Positions 1 to 10,620 of a stretch of DNA of 64,000 bases are shown here, piece by piece. The stretch's first letter is position 1, and each line of letters starts with the position of its first letter. Origin of the DNA: Zymoseptoria tritici IPO323. Lineage: Eukaryota > Ascomycota > Dothideomycetes > Mycosphaerellales > Mycosphaerellaceae. The notes under the pieces were generated by a model. The model saw nothing but the letters and a program-made list of their open reading frames with translations. It searched no databases and was not told the DNA's origin. Where the stretch lies: the NCBI RefSeq assembly GCF_000219625.1, contig NC_018218.1, forward strand, positions 2,914,001-2,978,000. Reading direction: 5' to 3'. Position numbers and translations under genes: made by a program.

Positions 1-1008
1 GTACTGTAGTAGCGAAGTCGCCGGGCGAAACTCCATTCACAGCTGCTGCCCTTGTGGAACTAGGACACCGTGCTGGCATTCCTCCAGGTGTGGTGAACAT
101 CGTGACCGCTTCGGAGAATACTGTCGAGGTCGGCCAGGCAATCACATCTGCCTACGATGTGAAGAAAGTCAGGTGGGTTGCCCGTCTTGCACTCGTCCTT
201 CTCGATGAACTGACCGTTCCCCAGTTTCACCGGATCTACTGGAGTCGGGAAAACTCTCATGAAGCAAAGCGCGGACACCCTGAAGAAACTTTCGTTCGAG
301 TTGGGCGGGAATGCGCCGTTCATCGTGTTTGATGATGCCGACCTTGACCTGGCAGTCGCCGGTGCGATCGCTAGCAAATTTCGCAGCAGTGGTCAGACAT
401 GTGTCTGCGCAAACCGGATCTACGTTCAGAAAGGCATCTACGACAAGTTCGCTGAAGCATTCACGAAAAAGGTCAAAGAATTCAAGGTGGGCCACGGATT
501 CGACGAGGGTGTGACCCATGGCCCATTGATTCACAGCCGCGCAGTCGGTAAGGTACAAGACCACGTTGACGATGCTGTATCACACGGAGGAAAGGTCTTG
601 GCCGGAGGAGAGAAGATTCCCGAGCTCGGTGAGAACTTCTTCGCTCCAACGGTGATCAGAGACATGACTAGCAAGATGAAGATCGCTTCAGAGGAGACCT
701 TTGGACCGGTCGCAGCTCTGTTTCCCTTTGACACAGAAGCTGAGGTTGTCAAGCTCGCTAACGAAGCCGAAGTCGGTCTTGCCGGCTACTTCTTCTCCAA
801 GGATATCCAGCGCTGCTATCGCGTCGCTGAGGCTTTGGAGTTTGGCATGGTGGGCATCAATACTGGGCTCATCTCTGCGCCCGAGTCGCCATTTGGCGGC
901 GTGAAGCACTCTGGGTTTGGTCGAGAAGGGAGCAAGTACGGCATCGACGAATACACGGTGATCAAGACGATGACATTGGGCGGCATTGGAGAGCTACAAG
1001 GATCATGA
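1..1008 (+). CDS. Succinate-semialdehyde dehydrogenase (ALDH family), 5' partial
   Basis: Oxidises succinate semialdehyde to succinate with NAD(P)+, the last step of the GABA shunt. The gene enters from outside the window, and the first full codon starts at position 3 (TVVAKSPGETPFTAAAL). Exons are ..172 and 225..1008. The 52-nt intron splits a Ser codon and restores VSFTGSTGVGKTL, the cofactor-binding stretch. Downstream are the ELGG catalytic-Glu motif and SGQTCVCANRIYV with the catalytic Cys, then EETFGPVA and the C-terminal SPFGGVKHSGFGREGS, which fits succinate-semialdehyde dehydrogenases better than other ALDHs. About the N-terminal 40% is missing. Family assignment is sure; the substrate is inferred from these motifs. 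Confidence 0.88.
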
Positions 1009-1464
1009 TATGGTCTTCACAGAAGTCTGTATGTAGCATCGTCTGTTCAAAATGTCGGTCGCTGACCACCCTCGACATTCAGACTTTCACATTTCAACAT
1101 TGAGGCTTCGCCAGCAACTTTTCTGTCCCTCGCTCTCCGCCCTCCGCCTTTGTTCCGCCGCAACTTCGCACCTTCTGGCCCCTGCAATCGCGCGTGCTCG
1201 GGACATGTCCTCGGACTGCGAGGACGATCGTGGACTTTTTGCGTGTCTATCACGTGTGCAGCAAACTCTCGTTTCGGATACTCGATCGTCAGCGTGCAGC
1301 GTGTCAGCACATCGGAGTGGCATCCGTTTCGCAGGTCCACGGAAATCTCGAGATGCAATTGGTTGAACTCCATGTAAGCAGGTCGTGGTCCTCCAGGCAA
1401 GGTCCGGATGGTGACCACCCCGATGTGCTGACTGTTGACACGCTACACTCATTTCCTGCCAACC
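1009..1464. other. Intergenic, dehydrogenase to aspartic protease
   Basis: Open frames here are short and look like random shadows. No RNA gene or repeat was seen. The stretch should hold the 3' end of the dehydrogenase transcript and the promoter of the protease. Confidence 0.5.
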
Positions 1465-2988
1465 ATGCACGCTCTTCCCATCATGTATCCCCTTATGTGT
1501 GCTGCTGCATTTCTCGACATTGCCGACAGTGCACAAGCCCGACCACCGCTCGTGCAAAAGCGAAGAGCCGCAATCGAAGCATCGTCAGCTCTTCACGTCC
1601 GAAAGAGCGGCGCGAAAAAGACTCCCATTGAACAGCTAAAAGGTGCAGCCCCATTGTCGCGGTAGACATTCGATGTGGACTTAATTAGAGCTGACAATCA
1701 CCCAGGTCGAGATCATAAGAACGATCCATATTGCGCCGATATAGTGTGGTTATTCGATGGCGCCACGCCCGCACTGGATGTTGAGGTTGGCGACACCACG
1801 TTCAGGGTTTTATTCGACACAGGGAGCAGTCCGTTCTGGATCCCTGGTCATGCATGGCAATGCATTGATAACATCGACTCGAACATCACTCATATGTATG
1901 CCATATTGGAGTTTCTCGCCGTGGAATAGCTGACACGAGTCCTCTATAGTGCACAAGACGAGTGCGGCAAAGCCCATTTGACCACGAGGGCCGACTTCGA
2001 ATTTTCCGGGGGTGGTATCGCTGACACACCCCATGCGTGGTTCAATTCTTCTTACGGCGAAGGCGACCATGGTGCGCTGGGCCCGGTCGGCCATCAAGAA
2101 ATCACTATTGGAGATTTGCATTTACCGGACGCTGTTACTGGAATCGGAACCGAGATCGATTGGCCGTACGATCCGCTCATTGGTCTTCTTGGGTTCGCAT
2201 TTCCCTATCGAACTTCCTACTGGCCTCGGGCCGAACTCGATCAGGTCGTCGAGGTGCAGTACCTTGCCAACATTACGCACTATAACCCAGTCGTCTTCCA
2301 GGCCGCGGCTGACGGCTATATTTCCCCGATCTTTGGATACTACTTCGATGGCTTCGGCAACAAAGACGGCAGCGTCGGCGGCAAGATCGTATTTGGTGGT
2401 GAGCCCTCGATCCCCGCAGGACCTTTTACGCCCGGTATACCTATCGTTCCGAAAGCGCAGAACCGCGCAGACTCCAGTGACGAAATTGTTCACGATTTCT
2501 GGACATTCCACATGGACGGCTTCAAGATCGTCCCCGCACCAGGAGCTGATCCCATTGTCTTCTCGTACCTGAACGACGACGCTGGCGAAATGCGAGACAT
2601 CAAATCTATGTACTACAATCACTCCGCCGTACTGGATACAGGAACACCGCCTTGTTTCCTTCCAGGAGACGTTGTCAACGAGACGCTGAAGCATATACAT
2701 CCAGCGCCCTTCCTCGACGATGTCGGCCACTACTACGCAGTCTGCAACGCCACCTTGCCGGCCCTGGCTATCACAGTGGGTGGAATTGACCTCTGGTTCA
2801 ACCGCTCTGGTATTGTGTTCCCGGAATCAATTGAGTCCGAAAAAGGAGCGTGCCAAGTAGGTATTCGGCCGGCGGATCCCTATCAGCCGCTAATTGGACT
2901 GGGGTGGTTGATCAACGTGGTTTCGGTGCATGAATTTGGAGACGCGATGGCGCCGACGGTCAAGTTCGCGCAGAGACTGTGGGAGTAG
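1465..2988 (+). CDS. Secreted pepsin-like aspartic protease (A1 family)
   Basis: A secreted endopeptidase of the pepsin fold. The proposed exons 1465..1642, 1706..1895 and 1950..2988 give 468 aa. The first intron ends in a CTGAC branch site and CAG; the second has a GTATGC donor and ctgac...TAG end. Both remove in-frame stops. The start at 1465 has a good context (caaccATG) and gives a hydrophobic signal segment (MHALPIMYPLMCAAAFLDIA) and a basic propeptide. The two catalytic motifs are FDTGSSPFWIP near residue 115 and VLDTGTPPCFLP in the second lobe; several N-x-S/T sites fit secretion. Outside the catalytic motifs it is diverged. The exon structure is my reconstruction; if an intron is wrong the gene would contain stops. 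Confidence 0.75.
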
Positions 2989-3303
2989 TCACGGGGTTAA
3001 AACTCATGCTTGCGGGTGCAGGTCCGATGAGATGTAAACGACGAATTGAACAAGTCATATCGGCCTTTCGTCCCTGAGCCGTGATATCTTGATAGTACGC
3101 GGATTTGCTAGAGAGTCCGAGTCAAGACATGCAGTGTCCGTCATAAAGACTGAAAGTCGCCGTAGTAGAAGGAAGAAGTAGCAAAGTACCTAGGTACGCA
3201 AAGCGAAGTGAGGTCTTCTAGAACTTCGGTCTCGGCGAACCCCATGCTTTGACGTCTCTCCCTTCCTTTTCCTTGCATTCATGATCAGTCCACATGCGCC
3301 GCC
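2989..3303. other. Intergenic, no gene seen
   Basis: Spacer between the protease and MSY1. No repeat, RNA gene or credible small ORF was found; it should include the MSY1 promoter. Confidence 0.5.
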
Positions 3304-5085
3304 ATGTCGCGCATCTGTGTCTCGCGGCTCTGGCAGGAGCACTTTCACGTCTGCTCGCAATGTAGACTGAGTGGACTCTTGAAGCAGCGCGCACAGAGAT
3401 CCTTTCACACCACCACGGCGCGCAAGAGTTTGCTCAGCTTGCTCGAAGGACGAGGATATGTCAATCAGATCGCAGGGTACCGAGCCTCCGCATACGATCG
3501 ACTGCAATTGGAGGTAGCTAAGTAAGAGGTAGGGATCGTGATGCTCTTGACAGACTACTCCAAAAACGAAAAGTAGGCTTCTACGCCGGCATCGATCCGA
3601 CCGCACCCTCACTCCATCTGGGACATTTGCTACCTTTGATGGTCCTTTTCTGGCTCTACCGACACGGACATCATGTCGTCAGTCTTGTCGGTGGAGCAAC
3701 GGCAAAGGTCGGCGACCCAAGCGGACGACTTACTTCTCGGGCTGCCGCTACAGAATCCACGATCGATGCGAATTTCCGGGCGCTGCATGCACAGATCGGA
3801 GGTGTCTGGGAGAATGCAATACAATATGGAAGAAGGCATGGCGACAAGGCGGAAAATGCCGGACGGAGAGAGCTATTGAACAACGCTGCATGGCTGGACA
3901 AGCTCAGTATATTGGACTTTTTGCGAATCATGGGCAATGGCATGAGGGTGGGCACCATGCTAGGACGGGACACGTGAGTGAGTCGTACGGCGAGACGGAG
4001 ATCTCTGATCCTGTCCGACTGACATGGCTGCATAGTGTCAAAAACAAGATGGAGAAAGGCGACGGCATGTCTTTTGCCGAGTTCACATACCCGCTCCTCC
4101 AAGGATGGGACTGGTGGCAGATGTATCAAGAGAAAGGCGTACAGATCCAGATCGGAGGAAGCGATCAATACGGCAATATCATTGCCGGCATGGACGCGGT
4201 CAAGTACATCGCGCAGAGTGAAGCAGGCTCGGCGCATAGCCAGGAATGGTTAGATACTGACGGCCGACTGAAGGACGAGCTGGTACCAATGGGTCTAACA
4301 GTACCATTGCTGACCACCTCAAGCGGCGAGAAGTTCGGCAAGAGTGCTGGCAATGCGGTCTGGCTAGATCGGGACCTCACATCTTCGTTCGATTTATATG
4401 GTGTATGTTCCCCTTGAAGCAGTCTCAGCCTATGCTGACGCTGTCACAGTTCCTCCTCCGCTCTTCAGACGCCGACGTGAGACGATATCTGAAATTGTTC
4501 ACGTTTGTGCCGGTCGAGGAGATAGACGACCTCATGATTGAGCACGCAGCCGATCCCGGGAAACGCAAAGCGCAGCACCTCCTGGCCAGCGAAGTCCTGG
4601 AGCTGGTCCATGGTCCAGAAGAAGCTGTAAAGACTCGAGCCGAGCACCAATCCATGCGGAAGCCGACTCTGGGATCTCTTGCTAGTAGCAGTGCCGATGC
4701 CGCAAGTGATCAATCCGCTTCAGGCGCTCAAGCTGCCCAGCGAACACGGCTACCCAAGTCGCTGGTGTATAACACCCCCTTTGGACGCATTTTCTATCAC
4801 GCTGGTCTCGTCAGCACCAAGTCCGAAGGTGCTCGACTAGTGACGAAAGGAGGAGCATATGTTGCTACTCCCGGCGAGCAGTCAGCCGACCAATCTGGCG
4901 GTCTGAACTTTGTGCAAGTCAAGGATCAACAGCCAGCGGAAATCGAAGGTCTCGTTATGGGAGGATTGTTGGTCCTACGGCTGGGCAAGTGGAAAGTGAG
5001 GGTGATTGAAGTTGTTGACGATGCGGATTATGAGAGCAGTGGGCAAAGTGCTCCGGGTTGGACGGACTTCAAGGCCAGTCGATGA
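3304..5085 (+). CDS. MSY1: Tyrosyl-tRNA synthetase, mitochondrial
   Basis: Charges mitochondrial tRNA-Tyr. The best model is exons 3304..3521, 3554..3973, 4036..4402 and 4450..5085 (546 aa). The N-terminus is basic and Ser/Thr-rich, as expected for a mitochondrial presequence. The class I HIGH motif appears as LHLGH inside [20 protein letters not shown], then [13 protein letters not shown], the tRNA/Tyr pocket [11 protein letters not shown], and the KMSKS loop as [10 protein letters not shown]. The C-terminus carries an S4-like RNA-binding part. Introns two and three have clear branch sites. The first intron is doubtful: 3522..3553 is only 32 nt, although its donor GTAAGAGG is good; 3477..3553 (77 nt) is also in frame but drops 15 residues. 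Confidence 0.9.
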
Positions 5086-5545
5086 GGATCGCGAATGCTA
5101 CAATGCTTTCGAGAGAGCCGCTGCAGTGACTATCACTGACAGATTAGTTCTTGGTTTGGTCCGTCGGGTTCACGATTGCCCAGCTCCGAACATTCCACTC
5201 AATCGAAGCTTGAACATTTTGTGTACATGGTGCTTACTCTACCCGTTCACGCGATGAGAAGCACGACCTGGGTCTGATTGAAATCGGGGTCTGAATCGTG
5301 GATGAGATGAACGCCATTTTTATCATGAGAGGCTTCATCTTGTGCCGCGCATAATATACGGCAGCGCTCGGAGCATGTGTACATTTCACACCTCGTCCTA
5401 GAATATTGTCCCACATCCCGTCTGACCTTTGTTCCTCATACCTCACTTTTGAAAGCCATGACCATTATCCCGCACGCTGACTCCGAATCTTTTCAGACAA
5501 TTCAATTCCGTACGTGTGGTTATGTCTCTGTGCCATGCGAGACGC
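5086..5545. other. Intergenic between convergent MSY1 and NAC-beta genes
   Basis: This is the shared 3' side of two convergent genes, so two transcription ends are expected here. No RNA gene or repeat is visible. Confidence 0.5.
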
Positions 5546-6263
5546 TTATTCGACCTCGCCCTTTGACTCAAAGTTCTCGCCCTCCACCAGATCCGGAATC
5601 TCGTCATCATCGTCGTCCTTCTTGTCCTCGCCCTCAGCATTCTTCTGGAGGCTCTGGTAGCTCTCGGCCAATTTGCGCAGAGAGGCTAATGAGTCTGGGC
5701 CGAGCTGGTTGAGGATGCCGGGCACCAGCTCAGTCAACTCCTTGTCCTCGCCGTTGCCGTAGATGGCGAAGGTGTTGGATGGAACGGATGCGTGCACTGT
5801 TGCGAGTATGAGCTTGGTCTCACAATTCTCTCATGCATCCCAAGCTACTCACCCTTTGGTGCGGAGAAGTGGATGACGTTGCCGTCCGACTTGAACATGT
5901 TCACCTCCTCAATCGCTTGGATTGGCTGCACGTTCATCTTTTTGAGGGCGCCCTGCAGCTTCTTGTCGTCGGTGCCAGAGCTCCTCTGGACCTTCTTGAC
6001 CTTTCGTCGTGGTGTTCCCTTGCCTCTGTATGCCAATGCTGTCAGATCATGTGCCTTTATTCCATTGTTTCTTCCAAGTCACTCTGCATGTGGACGTGCG
6101 GTAGATCGGCGGTGCGGAATATGAAGGAGTGGTTCTTACCCTGCGCATTGATTAGCATCACTCTAATGGCGTATTTCTACCTTTGCGCTGCGTGCCGCGG
6201 GCAACATGTCGACTTACCAATGCGCACAGCATTCTGCATGCGGGCCAGCTTCTCGGTATCCAT
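5546..6263 (-). CDS. EGD1: Nascent polypeptide-associated complex subunit beta (BTF3/EGD1)
   Basis: Beta subunit of NAC, the ribosome-bound chaperone that covers nascent chains. The proposed exons, on the minus strand, are 6263..6218, 6140 alone, 6025..5853 and 5796..5546, giving 156 aa. The protein starts [20 protein letters not shown], with the RRKVKK ribosome-binding basic motif, then the NAC domain through [20 protein letters not shown] and [20 protein letters not shown], and an acidic tail. The last intron (5797..5852) is a normal GTGAGT-type intron that restores APKVHAS. The first 192-nt gap is best read as two introns, 6141..6217 and 6026..6139, separated by one G: this yields the family-typical IGGKGTP. 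A single-intron reading would need an acceptor at cagag and would lose one Gly. Confidence 0.93.
6140..6140 (-). other. Candidate single-nucleotide exon in the NAC-beta gene
   Basis: On the minus strand, one G lies between an intron ending GCTAATCAATGCGCAG and an intron beginning GTAAGAACC. The upstream intron starts GTAAGTCG at 6217. The downstream intron has a CTGAC branch site and ends CATACAG at 6026. Joining G(6218), G(6140) and A(6025) makes one GGA glycine codon, restoring IGGKGTP. Every splice signal is canonical, but no transcript evidence is available here. Confidence 0.7.
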
Positions 6264-6656
6264 GTTGGCGGCGGAGGAGATTTCTGGAGGGCGGTAGAGA
6301 ATTGTAGTGTGGTCGGCGTGGTGCAGATGTTCGATGTTCGAGTTGGTGCACAGCGCCAAGAATCCGAATGAATTAGGAAGGCTCGAAATTCAAAGCTCAG
6401 CAGCACCTCAGCAACGACCACAATATTAACAGCTCGATGAACACAAAGTAATCGCCTTTCAGACTCGGCATCGCGAAGTCAACCCAGCGCTGGAGTGCAA
6501 TGGTACAGTTACCGGTTATCAGTTGCACGGACGCACCATCAGACACCGATTTCTCACTACATCTTCATTCTCACCGCAAGTGGTTACTATGAGGTAGGCC
6601 TCTGTTGCCGGATAATCGCTCATTACTACATCGTCAAGGCTGCTTCCAGTGCACTT
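6264..6656. other. Intergenic, NAC-beta promoter side
   Basis: The NAC-beta promoter and the 3' end of the downstream short-chain dehydrogenase should share this stretch. Nothing else was recognised. Confidence 0.5.
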
Positions 6657-7683
6657 CTAGTATCCATTCTTCTTGAGCTGCTCTTCCGTCCACTCCCACA
6701 GTTCCTTGGCGGGTTCGGTCTTCTGAGCATACCAGAAACTGCCTCCACTCTTGCTTCCCACTGGCTTCCAGTAATGAGACTCTCTGACTGTGGCCTTGTC
6801 CGGAGTCGTCGCGGCCCACAAGGTGTTCTTCGCTCCGCCCGGGACGTCCAAGGTGGCCATCTTCATGATCGGGAGGAACATCTTCATGACGATGTTTGTC
6901 TTCTGCTGCGAAGCATAAAGGTCTGTGATAATCACACCCGGATGGATCGAGGTCGCCGTGATCGATGGGTAACGCCTCTGCAGCTCGCGAGCGTGGTAAA
7001 TGTTGGCCAACTTCGATTGGCCGTACCGACGCCATGTGTTGTACGTTTCAAGCTTGTCCTGGTCATAGATGATTCCTGGAGCCATGTTATGGCCTTCAGA
7101 GCTGAGATTGATGACACGGACATCGGCACCCGGCTGCTCTGCCGTTTTCAACAGAGTGGAAAGCAGCAGCTTGGTGAGTAAAGCGTGACCGACGTGATTT
7201 GTGCCGAACTGGATCTCATATCCCTCCTTGGTCTTGCTCCACGGAACTGCCATGATGCCTAAAGTATGTCAGCTGTATTCTATGTAACAGTGCATGGCTT
7301 GTAAGGTAAGGATGACTGACCGGCGTTGTTGATCAGCAGATCTAAACGATCGCTCCTCTTGTGGAAATCTTCGGCTGCCTCTTTGACCGATTGGAGCGAT
7401 GTGAGATCCAGCTGAATGAAGCTCACGTTGCCACTTGGTACAGCGTTTTTGATCTCCTCGATTGCAGCGTGGGCCTTGGATGGCGTCCTTGCGGCGAGGA
7501 AGATCTCTTTGGGGTTGTGCTTCGCGAGTTGCAGAACAGTTTCCTTGCCCAGTCCAGTGTTGCCTTTGAAAAAGTTTAGCTGCAGTTATAGAAAGCCGAG
7601 GACAGTAACTCAAACAACATACCTCCGGTAATGAGTATGACCTTCCCTTCAAGCGATGGGATGTCGACGTCAGGGTTGAACAT
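6657..7683 (-). CDS. Short-chain dehydrogenase/reductase (retinol dehydrogenase-like)
   Basis: NAD(P)-dependent oxidoreductase of the classical SDR fold; the substrate is unknown. Exons on the minus strand are 7683..7623, 7563..7321 and 7258..6657 (301 aa). Both introns have clean signals: a GTATGT donor with CTAAAC branch for the first, a GTCAGT donor with GCTGAC branch for the second. The cofactor motif TGGNTGLG is at residues 19-26, NNAG near residue 100, the catalytic Ser in INLSSEGH near 154, and YGQSK (Y180, K184). The best family resemblance is to WWOX/retinol dehydrogenase-like fungal SDRs. It lies in the same direction as the P450, permease and regulator that follow, so it may belong to that block. 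Confidence 0.85.
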
Positions 7684-8426
7684 TGCGGCGGTGTTGATGT
7701 CTCTGCAAGTAAGTAATGGAAATGTATGAAGACGCGTTTTGCAGGAAAGCGAAGGATGATGAGAAGTCAGGGGCCGAATGGAACTCAATAAAATAGGAAC
7801 CAGTACGGACGTAATGGGTCTGCTTCTTGGTACACGAGTATACACGAACACAAGAATTGTTGCTCCGTTGACGATGCATCACCAGACATGATCAACATCC
7901 GCCTCAGCAGCGTGAGAAGTGGCCGACGGAGGGAAGATGGTCCGACTATTGCGTACAGCGCACTGGCCCAGAGTCACAGCTCGTATAGCTCGCGTCATTA
8001 CCACGATAGGCCATCAGCAGGTTTGTCGGACTCAAGAAACACGCTTCGGAGCTGGTGCGGCCGAAGTCTGAACAGAAATTCGGTGGACTGGACTGCTGGC
8101 ATTGTCATCGGTATGCCGAGATGTCGCAAACGCCGTGGTGGCCGTAGTTCCGTGGTATGAATAGTTTCATCATCCTCGAGGATGCCCGATTCCTTGCCGG
8201 TGTGAAGAACTGAGTGTCCGCTTGTAGCCGAATGCGAACCCGGATGCGACATCCATCGGATACCTAACTCTTCCTGCTCGAGACAGTGGCATCCGCATGT
8301 CTACGCTCAACATCTTATGCCATCCACATGCCAGGAACAGATGCCTGACGGTAAAGCAATTGCATCCTTAGCAACGGCTTGAGCTGTCAATCTAGTCAGA
8401 AAATCGCAGCCGCGATTCTGTCTCCC
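7684..8426. other. Intergenic between SDR and P450
   Basis: This contains the SDR promoter and the P450 3' end. The open frames here have no recognisable protein features and no repeat was found. Confidence 0.5.
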
Positions 8427-10309
8427 TCAAGCATACGCATCCTCCGTCCGCTGCTCAGCAAGCGCCAGACATTTTTCCAACGCCCCTGGATCTCTTGGAA
8501 CCATCTGGACCTTGAAGTCCCGCGGGACGGCGACTAAAGCCGACTTGAACTGATTGTACTCGATGTAGTCCACATTCGGCGGTTCTTCTTCGCTGGCCAC
8601 AATCTTGAAGCTGCTGATCAAGCGTATGAGAGCAGTGTAAAGCATTCTGTCGATGGCAGTGAAAATCAGCTTGTGTCCACGATTTGCAATTTGGAACAAC
8701 CCACCGGCTGGCAATGTACTGTCCCGAGCAAGCACGAGACCCAGCTCCAAAGGAGTGGTGTTGTAGACCAGTCGAGGGAGCCTCTTGGGGAGGCTCCAAG
8801 CTCGAAAGCCACCGCTCCGGGTTGAATGTCTTCGCGTCCGGTCCAAAATGCTCTTCCGAGTGGTTTGCGGCCTGTGCGTTGATAAGAATCATTGTTCCCT
8901 TTGGAATGATCGCTCCGTCCCAGTCGATATCTGCTGCGGCCTTGCGAGGGAGACTCATGGACGAAACAGTGTAGTATCGGCCCGCTTCTTTGACGATGGC
9001 CTGCGACAATGTTCAGCATTGATGCTTACCTCAAAGTCTCGAGACACTCACATTGACATAGGGCACCTCCTCGGCATCTAGCGCTGTGGTCCAAGCATCT
9101 TCAATGCTGGGATACCGCCTTTTGATATCCTCATACGCGCGGTCCTGGAATAGCTGTCCTTCCGGCGTCGACAAGGACCCAATACAACTCGTTAGCGTCC
9201 CAGGAATCGTCTCGAAGCCACCCGATACCAACGATAAACAAATTGAAGACACTTCCACTCCACTGAGCTTGGTATCCTCGTCCTTCAATATCGCCGCTGA
9301 AACACACGGCTTATCGGCCCCCATTTCGATCATCTCCTTGACCTTTTCCAGCAACGCGTTCAGATACCTGTCACGGCGATCTCTGAGACTTTTGCTCCTC
9401 CGATTCTTCTCGTTATTTGGAAGATACCGCAGAATCGGGATATAATCCTGATAATTCTCGCTCGCACTCCTCAGCAGACTTATAGCACTCCCGACCTCCA
9501 GCACTTCTCTAAGCATGTCGTCCCAGACACTGTCCATGCGGATGCCATAGCACAGCGTCAGCGTTGTGTTGAGGGCGTATCGTTGGAGGTAGGGTCGGAT
9601 CTCGAGATACTCATCGCCGCCCTTGTTGTCTCGCACAACATCACGAATAATGCAGTAAGTCTCCAAGTCGAACATAGGTCGGTATGTCTTCATCGCCGGC
9701 CGACCCAGCGTTTGACCGGCCGCTTTTCGCTTGTTCTAACAACTCGTCAATCTCCATATACAGTACCAAAATCTGATTACCCTCACCTTGCAACTCTCAT
9801 CCCAAGGTGACGACCCAATGGTGAAGCCTTGCGTGGATGATATGACTCCATGGAAAGTGTACAGCTTCGGCCGATCGATGACCGCCGACTGAAAGCCCAA
9901 CAGCATACGTTTAGCGTCGTCAAAGCTGTTGACAACAACAGCGCGGGTGTTCCCCAATCGGATCTGGAAGATACTGTGACTGTATTGACGCCACCATTTC
10001 TGTGTCGTGGAGGTTAGAGATGTGGCCCATCTTGAAGATACGGGTTTGAACTTGCTTCGCAGACTGTTGCATGGTCGTCGCCGAGGGCGAGAAGATGACC
10101 GACGATGGGCCATGCATTTGGAACTTCGAAGATACCCGCGATCTTGGGTATGTCTGTTCGTGTGGACCACTAGCGATGCGATCAGATCGATTCACTGCGA
10201 GGGTCGTGTTTCAATTTACCTTATATATCCACCAGAAAAGAAAGCCCAAACCGGCAATGAAAGTGATTTGCGTTGAGGTGTTGCTTTCTGGCGTTTTCGG
10301 GAGCTCCAT
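8427..10309 (-). CDS. Cytochrome P450, CYP504 (phenylacetate hydroxylase)-like
   Basis: Heme monooxygenase anchored in the ER. Exons on the minus strand are 10309..10220, 10169..10056, 9999..9787, 9735..9052, 9000..8705 and 8646..8427, giving 538 aa. The N-terminus has a hydrophobic anchor (FIAGLGFLFWWIY). Then come the I-helix GGFET (about 311-315), ExxR as EAGR (372-375), PERW (about 428) and the heme loop FGAGSRACSG with Cys near 458. The stretch STQGFTIGSSPWDESCKNKR resembles CYP504 enzymes that hydroxylate phenylacetate, but the true substrate is not shown. The second intron (10000..10055) has a GC-AG boundary: it alone gives the conserved VCEKWW junction. Neighbours are an SDR, an NCS1 permease and a Zn2Cys6 regulator in the same orientation. 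Confidence 0.88.
10000..10055 (-). other. GC-AG intron in the P450 gene
   Basis: The donor reads GCAAGTTC directly after GAA, matching the strong-donor consensus of the minor GC-AG class. The intron contains CTAAC as a branch site and ends ACACAG. The next GT downstream would put the following exon out of frame. This intron restores DDHATVCEKWWRQY in phase 0. Confidence 0.75.
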
Positions 10310-10620
10310 TTTGATTCGAGTTCACATACACAGCACTCGATTCTGACTGCAATATCTCCTCAAGTCGGGTGCTATGAATGAGGAGAAGCTTCCAAGCTGG
10401 GCCACGCCGATCTCTCTGCCCTATCGCCAATATGCAGATAGGCAGCTCCTCACGGCTATCGTCGAGGTGGAGCTTCGCCTCGCTGCTAGCTGCAACGCGA
10501 CTTAGCAACGATCGTGCTATACGCGATTCCGTTCATGTGATGGGAAATTGGTAGGGGAAACACAAAGCATCATTCGTAAAGTCATCAGCCTCGAACACCT
10601 CTATCAATTTCGGCATCGGC
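10310..10620. other. Intergenic between P450 and permease
   Basis: P450 promoter side and permease 3' side. Nothing else was recognised. Confidence 0.5.
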
